Origin: Lentisphaerota bacterium
Lineage (GTDB): Bacteria > Verrucomicrobiota > Kiritimatiellia > RFP12 > UBA1067
Direction: 5' to 3'
DNA length: 7,162 bases
NCBI GenBank assembly: GCA_022839525.1
Contig: JALHET010000115.1
Location: 1-7,162, forward strand
The notes beneath the pieces were generated by a model. It ran no database searches. It was not told where the DNA came from and saw only the letters and a list, made by a program, of their open reading frames with translations. Within the stretch, counting starts at the first letter, position 1; each line of letters begins with the position of its first letter. Position numbers and translations under genes: made by a program. Below are positions 1-6,592 of this stretch, piece after piece.

Positions 1-613
1 CCTTCAACTGCGCCAGCTTCCACCCCTCCGGCAGCGACATGATGGTGTTGCGCTCGATGTCAATCGTCGTTACCGGGTCCGCCAACTCCGCCGCGATCTG
101 GTCGGGCAGAAGGTCGGTCTGCATGACAGCACTGATTTCCGCCGCACGCTGGGCCGCCTCGATGACCGCCGCCGTGTACCGGCGCAACTGGCCGAAAAGC
201 CCGAGGGCCGGGAGAATTTCGGAGATTCCGCGAACCTGTCCGGGGCGGGTCGGGCGAAAGTAGTGGAGCATGAACTTCGCGGGAATCCAGTCGCCAGCCA
301 ACTGCGAAAGCCCCCGGTGGTCGCCGGGGTGGAACTTTAACATCCGGTACATCGCGGGGTTGCCGTACTGGTCGAACCGGATGCCGTCGATTTCGTCCTC
401 GCGGGTAACGTTGGCGTACCAGCTTTCAATCTGGTCGCACTCCACCACGCGCAGGTCCAGCTTGACGGGGCCGGGAATAAGCGGGTTGGTAAACATCTGC
501 GCGAACGCTTCGCCGTCAACCGCCTTGGCGCGGCGCATTGTGCGGACCTTCTGCCACAGTCCAACCGATGCGGCCCACCGCTCGAAGTCGCGCTCCACCG
601 CGCAACTGAACAA
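1..613 (-). pseudogene. Phage portal protein, lambda family: C-terminal part in a shifted frame, running off the window
   Basis: This is the continuation of the portal gene that begins at 905, read in a different frame (first codon bases 613, 610 and so on). The frame stays open from about 613 to the window edge. It reads like the body of lambda-family portals: a segment containing AVERDFERWA, then VRTMRRAKAVDGEAFAQ, VKLDLRVVECDQIESW, the DGIRFDQYGNPAMYR stretch, FMLHYFRPTRPGQVRG and LFGQLRRYTAAVIEAA. Portals form the dodecameric ring at one capsid vertex through which the terminase pumps DNA. About 204 residues are visible and the C-terminus lies outside the window. No convincing start with a ribosome site exists in this frame (TTG 613, GTG 598 and ATG 538 are possible), so it is best read as one broken gene with 516-905. 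The family assignment is confident from remembered family motifs; the broken state depends on the sequence being correct. Confidence 0.85.
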
Positions 614-905
614 CGGGTCCAACCGTGTCGTTGGCAAGCGTCTCAACAATGCCCGCAGCGTAGGAGTTGTTCGCCGTTTCGTAGCGTGCGCGATTGCGTA
701 CGATCTGCCGGACCTGCGGCGTGTTCGCTGCGGCGGCGGAAAGGGCGTCTACGAATTGCCACAGCTTCTCATTTTCGTCCGTGTGCCGGGCGTTGTCGTA
801 GGACGCCTTGACCACGATGCGCTTGCGGGCGGCGGTGTCCACGTCGAACACGCGGCGGGCGACCGCCTTGCGGCGAGGGGTTGCGGATTTGCGCTGGGTG
901 GCCAT
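516..905 (-). pseudogene. Phage portal protein, lambda family: N-terminal part, ends early by frame change
   Basis: The first ~97 residues match the N-terminus of lambda-family portals: a basic start, then KASYDNARHTDENEKLW, the TPQVRQIVRNRARYETANN stretch and YAAGIVETLANDTVG. After NDTVG the frame runs about 30 residues of unrelated sequence to a TGA at 516-518, while portal-like sequence resumes in the +1 frame at about 613. Family members normally have a GTGP-type segment and roughly 20-25 residues between NDxxG and the ERW-like motif. Here only about 13 can be bridged, so this looks like a small deletion with a frame change rather than one extra base. The ATG at 905 overlaps the stop of the upstream gene in TAATG, so translation is coupled to it. 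Either a real pseudogene or an assembly/sequencing error is possible. Confidence 0.85.
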
Positions 906-1120
906 TAGAAGTGACCCGGCCCCCGAAGAACGCCAAGGCGAACGCCCATCCCCCGAGACTTCGCGGCCTCTGCAGCCTTCTTCCGCAGGTACTTGTCCGC
1001 CTCAATGGCGTCCTGTACGCTGATGTTCGTTACGCTCCCGCCGTCCGTGCTGACGTTGCGTGGCTGGTTTACGAGGTCTTCAATGACCTCTTCCGGCTCT
1101 TTGTTGACGGTCTCTGCCAT
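905..1120 (-). CDS. gpW-like head completion (head-tail joining) protein
   Basis: This is a 71-residue protein between the terminase and the portal, the position of W between A and B in lambda. Lambda gpW is a small protein (about 68 residues) added to the filled head before the tail joins. As I recall it, gpW has a variable helix, a V...DGRRVEFT-like beta hairpin, a second helix with KKYIAEL and a basic RRRGPAGF ending. Here the matching pieces are PRNVSTDGGSVTNIS, DAIEADKYLRKKAAEA and a terminal VLRGPGHF. The resemblance is by eye, and other short head-tail proteins are possible. The TAA overlaps the portal ATG by one base (TAATG), which implies coupled translation. No Shine-Dalgarno is visible before ATG 1120. 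The upstream region instead carries CGCCTCTCT, one arm of an inverted repeat. No in-frame ATG, GTG or TTG lies between an upstream TAA and 1120, so the start is fairly secure. Confidence 0.6.
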   Translation of the reverse strand: MAETVNKEPEEVIEDLVNQPRNVSTDGGSVTNISVQDAIEADKYLRKKAAEAAKSRGMGVRLGVLRGPGHF

Positions 1121-1271
1121 AATTAGCAGAGAGGCGTTCGTCCACCCGTTGTTTAATCCGCGAGCTTAATGGCCCAGGTGAATCGGTATGAGGTGATGAT
1201 GGGACGCCTCTCTACCTATGGCACAAAAACAGCAATGAAACAGGGGTTGGCACCGTGCTTGTCTTTGCGCG
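1121..1271 (-). other. Non-coding gap before the gpW-like gene
   Basis: This 151-nt stretch separates the zinc-ribbon/HTH gene from the gpW-like gene, whereas most other junctions in the window are a few bases. I see no tRNA, no terminator with a T-run and no believable ORF on either strand. Its only clear structure is a 10-bp inverted repeat at 1128-1137 and 1204-1213. It could be a structured leader or a place where a small gene has been lost. Confidence 0.5.
1128..1213. repeat. 10-bp inverted repeat in the leader of the gpW-like gene
   Basis: AGAGAGGCGT at 1128-1137 is the exact reverse complement of ACGCCTCTCT at 1204-1213, with 66 bp between the arms. In minus-strand RNA the proximal arm ends about 7 nt before the ATG at 1120, exactly where a ribosome site would lie. 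Beyond a 3-nt bulge, two more pairs are possible. A translation-controlling stem is an inference; chance is not excluded. Confidence 0.5.
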
Positions 1272-1865
1272 TCAGCTACTTGCGCGAAACTTCTTAAGCA
1301 ATGCGCGGACATTCGGCGGCGACATCCCCCACCGCTTTGCCACCTGCTCTTGCGTATCCCCGTTCTTGATCCGCAGCAGAATGTCTGGCAGCCGCTTGTC
1401 AATCGCGCTGGCCCGGTCCATCTCCTCAAGAGCAAGCCTCGCCTTTTCCAGCGCACCGTCGTCTGCCCCATCGGCATGATCCGGCGCTGGCATGGCGTCA
1501 AACTCAACTGGGGCGTGGCGGTGTCGCCCGTCGCTCTCCCGCGCGTTGTCGAACCCATGCACCGCTTCCGCGCAATCGCGGGAGCAATATACCCCGGACT
1601 CCATCGGTCGCCCCCATTTCCCAAAAGCCTCGACAATTCGCTTGCCGCAATACTTGCACATGCGAAAACTCACGGGGGCCTCCTCTTGTTTTTTCTCTTG
1701 ATACACCCGCCCACAGTGGGCGCACGTTCTTCTGTCCATTCCGGTTTTCCCGACCGGCTCCGACTTCTCGGCCCGCCTGCACCCACAATCCGGGCACCCC
1801 ATCGGAACGCCCACCACCGCCCCTCGGTAGTCCACCGGCCATACTTTTCGCGTGTTTACTTCCAT
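1272..1865 (-). CDS. Zinc-ribbon and helix-turn-helix protein, possible phage regulator or packaging factor
   Basis: This 197-residue protein has three visible parts. Residues 24-51 hold CPDCGC and CAHCG, a Cys4 zinc-ribbon pattern. Residues 70-98 hold CKYCG and YCSRDC (C-x2-C...C-x3-C), a second zinc module. An acidic, Asp/Ala/His-rich linker at about 118-138 leads to a C-terminal helix-turn-helix at about 156-193 with GDTQEQVAKRWGMSPPNVRALL, the form seen in sigma-like and terminase small-subunit DNA-binding domains. It is probably a cytoplasmic DNA-binding protein. It follows the terminase stop by 12 nt and has AAGGGA six bases before its ATG, so the start is good. I do not recognise the family. 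A late-gene regulator is one reading. A terminase small subunit is another, but those normally precede the large subunit and are not usually zinc-ribboned. Confidence 0.8.
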   Translation of the reverse strand: MEVNTRKVWPVDYRGAVVGVPMGCPDCGCRRAEKSEPVGKTGMDRRTCAHCGRVYQEKKQEEAPVSFRMCKYCGKRIVEAFGKWGRPMESGVYCSRDCAEAVHGFDNARESDGRHRHAPVEFDAMPAPDHADGADDGALEKARLALEEMDRASAIDKRLPDILLRIKNGDTQEQVAKRWGMSPPNVRALLKKFRASS

Positions 1866-1877
1866 GTCGCGTCCCTT

Positions 1878-3932
1878 CTATTTCCTAAAGTCCGCCGCGC
1901 TGTAGACCTTGCGGCGGCGGATTCCCGTTTCGACGGGTGCCCCGCTGGTCGTGATTCCCTCCATCGCCGCCGCCACATACGCCCCAGTCAGTGCGTCCCC
2001 CCAGTCATTATGCCCCGTCGGCTGGTTCCATTTCCATATAACCTCACCCTTTGGCGACGTGAACTTTTCCGCCAACCGCTCGGCCACCACGTGTTCGGCA
2101 AATGGTCGGTGCGCCAAGGGGCTGCCCGCGTTGAACAGCGTACACCCACCAGCTTCTCCTGGCGTCCCGAGGAACGCACGTTGTGCAACCTCACGCCAGT
2201 AGCAGGCGTTGAACATGACATAGGGGCAAATCCGCTTTTGAGGGCGTTGCCGGTGGCATTGCTCCATCGGCCTGCCAACGATTGTTCCCTTGTTCCACTG
2301 GTAGCGAGTGGACGCCCGGCCAATCGCAGGCATGACCCTAAACGGCCCGCGCCACGTTTCACAAAAGCGGTGGACGGTTTCGCTGTTGAAGCTGGCATCA
2401 ACCAGGACAAGGCTTGGCGTCATCCTTGACCCTCCCCGGTGAAACACGGTCCCGGCGATGGCGTCACACAATTCAGCAAGCCCCCTCGTTATGCACTGGC
2501 CGATTAGGTGTTCCGTTGCGTTCTCTGGCCACAACTCGCCACGCGTTGGATGACGGCTGTACGCCGCGACGTGGGCGGTCATCTGCTGGTCAAACCCCGC
2601 CATGACCCAGTGGAGCCCGGCGCGGTTGATGTCTATGTGGCCGCACAGAACCACACTGCGCTCTGGCAGATGCAGGCGCGGTAGGTCCGTCGCGTGGGCG
2701 AGGATCTGGTCAATCGTCAGTTCGTACTGCCCAGACGCCACGTCCTGCGGCTCGTTCTGGTACTCCGCCCAAAACTGCGAACCCGACTCAATCAGCAGGT
2801 TCTCCGCCGTCTGTAGCGCGGATATTTCCCCGTCCCGAACCCGCGCCGCCCATGCCACCTCCGCGCCGGCGTCCATCGCCGCCCGATTTTTCTTGTAGTA
2901 TGCCGTTGCAGCCCCGCTACCCTCCCCATTGCCAAGCCCCTCACGGAGAATGTCGGCGTACTCCTTCCACAGCGTGTCCTGGGCGTCCGGCCACTTCTTG
3001 ACCAGTTGAAAGGTCATGCCCTGCCATTCGGGGTGGACGGCGTGGTCGAGGAAGCGGTGCGCCAAATCACCCTTGCGGATGACGGTGCAAGGCATGACCG
3101 CCGCTATCTTCTTCCTGGGCCCGGCCAGCCCCAGCACGTCGCCGGTGATGATTCGCTCCCTCATTGCGCATTGGCTGGGGGACTCCGCCGATTCGCGCGT
3201 CTGAGGATCGTCGAGGAGAACAAAGTCCGGCCGCATAACCTTCCCCGCCTTGTCGTCGCGCCACTTGCCACGGATCGCCCCCGTCAGCCCGTGGCCTTCA
3301 AGCACCGCGCCGTCAGACGGATAGGGGGCGTCCCGCCCCATCGGCGTCGGCAGGATCAGCGTGGCCTTGCCCCAGCCAAGCCCCAGCGGCTTGAAGTCTC
3401 TCCGCAGCATGTACTTCGCTTTGATGGCCTTCCCCTCCGTGGCCTTGGCGTAATGGCATACGTGTGGGTAATGCTCCAGCAGGGTAGGGCTCTCGATAAG
3501 CTGTGCCCTCACAAAGTCGGTCAGGGCGCCGGCCAATTCCGCGGTCGCCGCCACGACCACGACGTACCGCCGCTTCCCGGTTAGCATGACGTACAGCAGG
3601 GCCCACTTAAGAATAGTCGTCTTGCCGTGGCCGCGGGGCATCGCCAGCGCAAAGTGCCCGCCCTTGTCAATGGCCTCCTTGATCTTGGCGAGGACAGCGA
3701 GATGGTCGGGACTCCACTTGTCCGAGAACGCCTCCCCGCCGTGGAACCGGAGCCATGCAGGGAAGTCGGCCTCCAGCCGCTTGCGCTTGCGGCACACCTC
3801 GGGCGGCGGGTCTTCGTGCTGCTGGACCCGCGCAACCTTGCGCCCGGCTTCGATGTGCCGCTGCCGCTTGGCGTCGGCCAGGACGGCGCGTTTGGCGCTG
3901 TCGGTCATTTCGCTTTTGGATTCAATCGGCAC
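1878..3932 (-). CDS. Phage terminase large subunit (packaging ATPase and nuclease)
   Basis: A 684-residue motor protein that docks on the portal, hydrolyses ATP to pump DNA into the prohead and cuts the concatemer. Residues 99-105 are the Walker A motif PRGHGKT and 237-242 the Walker B FVLLDD with acidic residues 241-242. FWAEYQNEPQD at 387-397 closes the ATPase part in the usual terminase style. The RNase H-like nuclease domain follows: Asp434 in HIDINRAGLHW, Asp512 in LVLVDASF and Asp643/Asp646 in NDWGDALTGAY are candidate metal ligands. The first ~60 residues are basic, Lys/Arg-rich and helical-looking. The start is GTG at 3932, chosen because GGAGA lies 8 nt upstream inside the end of the methyltransferase gene. 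ATG 3908 (residue 9) lacks such a site. It begins 3 nt after the methyltransferase stop, so coupling is likely. No frameshift was seen, and all key motifs are intact. Confidence 0.95.
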   Translation of the reverse strand: MPIESKSEMTDSAKRAVLADAKRQRHIEAGRKVARVQQHEDPPPEVCRKRKRLEADFPAWLRFHGGEAFSDKWSPDHLAVLAKIKEAIDKGGHFALAMPRGHGKTTILKWALLYVMLTGKRRYVVVVAATAELAGALTDFVRAQLIESPTLLEHYPHVCHYAKATEGKAIKAKYMLRRDFKPLGLGWGKATLILPTPMGRDAPYPSDGAVLEGHGLTGAIRGKWRDDKAGKVMRPDFVLLDDPQTRESAESPSQCAMRERIITGDVLGLAGPRKKIAAVMPCTVIRKGDLAHRFLDHAVHPEWQGMTFQLVKKWPDAQDTLWKEYADILREGLGNGEGSGAATAYYKKNRAAMDAGAEVAWAARVRDGEISALQTAENLLIESGSQFWAEYQNEPQDVASGQYELTIDQILAHATDLPRLHLPERSVVLCGHIDINRAGLHWVMAGFDQQMTAHVAAYSRHPTRGELWPENATEHLIGQCITRGLAELCDAIAGTVFHRGGSRMTPSLVLVDASFNSETVHRFCETWRGPFRVMPAIGRASTRYQWNKGTIVGRPMEQCHRQRPQKRICPYVMFNACYWREVAQRAFLGTPGEAGGCTLFNAGSPLAHRPFAEHVVAERLAEKFTSPKGEVIWKWNQPTGHNDWGDALTGAYVAAAMEGITTSGAPVETGIRRRKVYSAADFRK

Positions 3933-3935
3933 GGA

Positions 3936-5540
3936 CTATTTCTCCGACTTGCGGATGTCGATGCCTGGAAACGCGTCGGCCATGCGCTGGAGGATCACCG
4001 CGCAGTAGGCTGGGGAGATTTCCAAACCAAAAACGCGCCTGCCGAGATTCTGCCCCGCCACCATCGTCGTGCCGCTGCCGAGGAAGGGGTCGGCAATAAA
4101 ATCATCCGGCCTAGTGTGAGCGGACAGGAGTTTTGAAACAAGCGCGAGCGGCTTCGGCGTTGGATGGTCTGGCCTCTCTTCGCCGGAAGGTGCGTACATT
4201 TCCCATACGTCCGTGAGGTTGTCCGCGATTTCGGCGTCGAACTTGGCGCGTTGGGCGTCGAACTTGGCGCGTTGGGCGTCGAACTCGGCGCGTTGGGCGT
4301 CCCATTCTCCGATGTCAACGCCCTTAGAAGAAAACAATGGGCGCAACTTGCCCCACGCCTCCCTTGTTGGCAGGGACCATTGTGACCGCCCGAAATAGTG
4401 GCCGGCCATCCCGTTTGTTCCAAGACAGGCGTCGATTTGTTTCAGCGAAAGACCGGAAGATTCAAGCCATCCGACAAGGCGGTCGATGATGGACGAATAT
4501 GCGGAGCGGGCCGCGATGTGTGCCGTCTTTGCGTTGAAGGACGCCAGAAGCGCGTCTGGAGAATGCTGCTTTTCGCACAGCAACAGGCGTTCAGACCGTG
4601 GGCGCCATCGCCTCATGTCTTCAACCGAAACCGTCGTCCCCAGGCTTTTGCCTTTTGTCCATACGATGTGGTTGAAAACGGCGGCATACTTCCGCAGCCT
4701 CTCTTCGATGTGCCACGCAAAATCGGGAGCGCACCACCACGCACTTGTGCCCCGGTCCATCGTCTTCGGAATCCAAAGAGCAAACACGGAATCAAGGAAG
4801 TCGAGGAACTGCTCGTATCCGTTGAAGTCATTGTCCCATGCCTCGTCCACCTTGCCAAAGTATGGGGGGTCAGCGTGAATCATGGAAACCGGCGAATCGC
4901 TCAACGCCCGCGCCACATCCTCCGCCTTCGTCGAGTCACCGCACAACAGCCGGTGCTCGCCAACCAGCCACAGGTCGCCAGCCTTAACGCCCCACGTCTG
5001 GTTTAGCTCCTCGGCGCGGTCCACCTGCGCCTCCGCGTCGGCATCGCCTTCGGCCCCGCGCTCGGCCTCCGCCAGAATTTCGCCAAGGTCCATGTTATCC
5101 AGCCCGAACGATTCCAACTCCGCCCAATCAATCGCCTCCACCTCCGCCGCAAGCATGTCGGCGTCCCACCCGCCACCTGTTTCCGCCAGCCGGTTGTCGG
5201 CCAGGATGTACGCTCGCCGCTGGGCGTCCGTCAGGTGTGCCAGCCGGATGCACGGCACCTCGGAAAGCCCGGCCTTCCGCGCCGCCAGCACCCGGCCATG
5301 CCCGGCGATGATTCCGTCCTGCCCGTCGATCAGCACCGGGTTGGTAAATCCGAACTCGCGGATGCTTCCGGCAATGGCGGCGACCTGCCGGTCGTCGTGC
5401 TTCTTTGCGTTCTTTGCATAGGGCACCAGCCGGTCAACGGCCAGCATCTCGATCTCGGGGCGGGTTTGGATTCGGGCCGCCTTGCGCTTTTCATCGACCG
5501 TGGCCTGCCGCCGCTCGTCTGCCGTTTTCTTCTTTGTCAT
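3936..5540 (-). CDS. ParB-like domain fused to a beta-class DNA methyltransferase
   Basis: A 534-residue fusion. Residues ~30-125 are a ParB/Spo0J-type domain: MLAVDRLVPYAKNAKKH, then SIREFGFTNPVLID, GIIAGHGRVLAARKAGL and RAYILADNRLAE. An acidic linker leads to the methyltransferase, where GDLWLVGEHRLLCGDST precedes motif IV DPPY at 224-227. A target-recognition region follows, with SHYF/QWSLPT-like residues GHYFGRSQWSLPT at 380-392, then HPTPKP at 459-464 and the SAM-binding DPFLGSGTT at 484-492. Catalytic motif first and SAM motif last marks the beta class, which methylates N6-adenine or N4-cytosine; which one cannot be told here. Such fusions are common beside phage terminases and probably modify phage DNA. 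AAAGGTG seven bases before ATG 5540 supports the start. Residues 414-441 are tandem 7-residue repeats. By hand count GC falls from about 70% in the ParB half to 50-58% over much of the catalytic and recognition region, suggesting a chimera. Confidence 0.93.
   Translation of the reverse strand: MTKKKTADERRQATVDEKRKAARIQTRPEIEMLAVDRLVPYAKNAKKHDDRQVAAIAGSIREFGFTNPVLIDGQDGIIAGHGRVLAARKAGLSEVPCIRLAHLTDAQRRAYILADNRLAETGGGWDADMLAAEVEAIDWAELESFGLDNMDLGEILAEAERGAEGDADAEAQVDRAEELNQTWGVKAGDLWLVGEHRLLCGDSTKAEDVARALSDSPVSMIHADPPYFGKVDEAWDNDFNGYEQFLDFLDSVFALWIPKTMDRGTSAWWCAPDFAWHIEERLRKYAAVFNHIVWTKGKSLGTTVSVEDMRRWRPRSERLLLCEKQHSPDALLASFNAKTAHIAARSAYSSIIDRLVGWLESSGLSLKQIDACLGTNGMAGHYFGRSQWSLPTREAWGKLRPLFSSKGVDIGEWDAQRAEFDAQRAKFDAQRAKFDAEIADNLTDVWEMYAPSGEERPDHPTPKPLALVSKLLSAHTRPDDFIADPFLGSGTTMVAGQNLGRRVFGLEISPAYCAVILQRMADAFPGIDIRKSEK
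3941..3945 (-). promoter_or_regulatory. Ribosome binding site deciding the GTG start of the terminase
   Basis: GGAGA ends 8 nt before GTG 3932. It lies within the last codons of the methyltransferase, which stops at 3936. This selects GTG 3932 over ATG 3908. Confidence 0.65.
4239..4301. repeat. Three-copy 21-bp in-frame tandem repeat in the methyltransferase
   Basis: Three near-identical 21-bp units, differing by a C/T in one copy, encode DAQRAEF, DAQRAKF and DAQRAKF. A degenerate fourth unit, DAEIADN, follows. The segment lies between the target-recognition region and the HPTPKP motif. The unit length is a multiple of three, so copy-number change would lengthen a charged helix without breaking the frame. 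Comparable short charged repeats occur at this place in other phage methyltransferases, as I recall. Confidence 0.9.
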
Positions 5541-5547
5541 GTTATTG

Positions 5548-5554
5548 CACCTTT
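5548..5554 (-). promoter_or_regulatory. Ribosome binding site of the ParB-methyltransferase gene
   Basis: AAAGGTG sits 7 nt before ATG 5540, in the otherwise AT-rich 77-nt gap (5541-5617) after the nuclease gene. No convincing promoter was found in this gap. Confidence 0.6.
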
Positions 5555-5617
5555 ATGTGAATGATGGAACATTTACAATTTACTTTTTCATGATTTCGTA
5601 AGCTGGGGTTTAGCCGC

Positions 5618-6592
5618 TTAAATTTTAGCGGAGTACCTTAAGGGGTGTCCCGCAACGACTTGCAACATTTCATGTGCGACTTGGCTAATCGTCCCAGCTA
5701 TGACCTTCGTTGCCTTGCAACCGTTTAGAAAAACCTTATCCATTCGAATGTCGTCTGGAACGGCGCAGACGGGGATCAGCTTGAGTGCCGCGCACTTGAC
5801 CAACGCTTGCCCCAGTGTTTGATCCAGCCTCGCCGTGCGATTTCCGTTTTTCAACTCGATGCCGAACGAGTGCAGTCCGTGCTTTACCACAATGTCGATC
5901 TTGCGCCTGGTGCCTGGGATGGAAACTTCCGGCCTAACATACTCAAAGAATCCAGAAAGAACGTTGACGGCATGATCCCTAAAGTCGCGCTCAAGCCTGA
6001 ACTGTTGGCTCCTCGCATTGAAGCCAGCCTCAACTTCATGCCATACAGACCCGTTTTTCCTTTTTTCTGTTGATTGCCGATACCCGGCAGACCGAAGCAT
6101 CTTTCCGCTGCCCGTTCCTTCTTTCCATTCAAGCCTTTCCTCTATCGTTTGGATGCTTGCACCCTTGCGCCAAAGAAGTAGCGCGGCACAAAGTTCGCGC
6201 CGCCGCTGCTTCTCTTTTTCTTCCGCCTTTTCCTTTGCCTTGGCCCTGGCTCTTGCCGCCAGCGCACGACGCTTGCAATCGGAGCAGCAGTACTTGTCAA
6301 CCAACAGCCCCCTTTGCTCTGGCATTGGCCCGTTACACCACGCGCATTCGGTCGGCTGTTTCGGGCGGCACGCATCCGAACAAAACGAATGCGAAGTCCA
6401 CGCCTTGCTTGCCTTGAACAAAACCCCGCATGTTTTGCACTTCCGTGGCTTGGCGTTTGCGACCTGCTTCGCCTTGAATGCCTCTTGGCGACACTCTTTC
6501 GAGCAATACTTCCTTGGAGTTGGGTTGGAAAATGGGTTCCCGCAATTTTCACACAGCCCGCTATATGGGTGTGCATTCCTCCATGCCTTCAT
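5618..6592 (-). CDS. Zinc-finger, HTH and PD-(D/E)xK nuclease protein (putative)
   Basis: Counted from the ATG at 6592 this is 324 residues. Three Cys4 modules of the C-x2-C...C-x3-C type lie at 14-34 (CENCG, YCSKEC), 52-75 (CKTCG, FCSDAC) and 83-106 (CAWC, CCSDC). A Lys/Glu/Arg-rich helix (about 109-132) is followed by an HTH-like piece, LLWRKGASIQTIEERLEW. The C-terminal domain has Asp233 in RRKIDIVV and Glu246/Lys248 in GIELKNG, with an upstream Glu222 and a Gln-containing helix (DQTLGQALVKCAAL). This is the D...ExK pattern of the PD-(D/E)xK nuclease fold, so a DNA endonuclease is likely. Zinc modules plus HTH resemble the DNA-reading arms of homing-type enzymes. The start is uncertain: the frame is open to ATG 6718, with ATGs also at 6685 and 6652, and none has a good ribosome site. 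6592 keeps the overlap with the upstream small gene to 32 nt. Hand-counted GC is about 48-53%, versus up to about 70% in the terminase, suggesting recent transfer. I know no named family for the whole architecture. Confidence 0.8.
   Translation of the reverse strand: MKAWRNAHPYSGLCENCGNPFSNPTPRKYCSKECRQEAFKAKQVANAKPRKCKTCGVLFKASKAWTSHSFCSDACRPKQPTECAWCNGPMPEQRGLLVDKYCCSDCKRRALAARARAKAKEKAEEKEKQRRRELCAALLLWRKGASIQTIEERLEWKEGTGSGKMLRSAGYRQSTEKRKNGSVWHEVEAGFNARSQQFRLERDFRDHAVNVLSGFFEYVRPEVSIPGTRRKIDIVVKHGLHSFGIELKNGNRTARLDQTLGQALVKCAALKLIPVCAVPDDIRMDKVFLNGCKATKVIAGTISQVAHEMLQVVAGHPLRYSAKI

Noticed and set aside
605..650. Programmed +1 frameshift at CCC-G in the portal
   Set aside because: A shift at GGA-CCC-G would join the frames, but about ten conserved-region residues would still be missing. 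Deletion or error fits better.
270..908. Plus-strand ORF of 212 residues
   Set aside because: It is antisense to well-supported portal sequence and has no recognisable domain.
1166..1636. Minus-strand ORF of 156 residues overlapping the zinc-ribbon/HTH gene
   Set aside because: It is an alternate frame of a gene with clear zinc and HTH motifs, and its composition is random and Cys/Arg-rich. It would otherwise fill part of the 1121-1271 gap, but I see no support for it.
1350..2429. Long plus-strand ORF (359 residues)
   Set aside because: It is antisense to the terminase and the zinc-ribbon/HTH gene. It is Arg/Pro/His-rich without motifs, a by-product of high GC on the opposite strand.
5541..5617. 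Promoter in the AT-rich gap before the methyltransferase
   Set aside because: The best match (TTGTAA, 15 nt, CATAAA) has poor spacing and would place the start inside the ribosome site.
5609..5632. Small palindrome (CCGCT...AGCGG) at the nuclease stop as a terminator
   Set aside because: The stem is only five pairs and no T-run follows on the minus strand.
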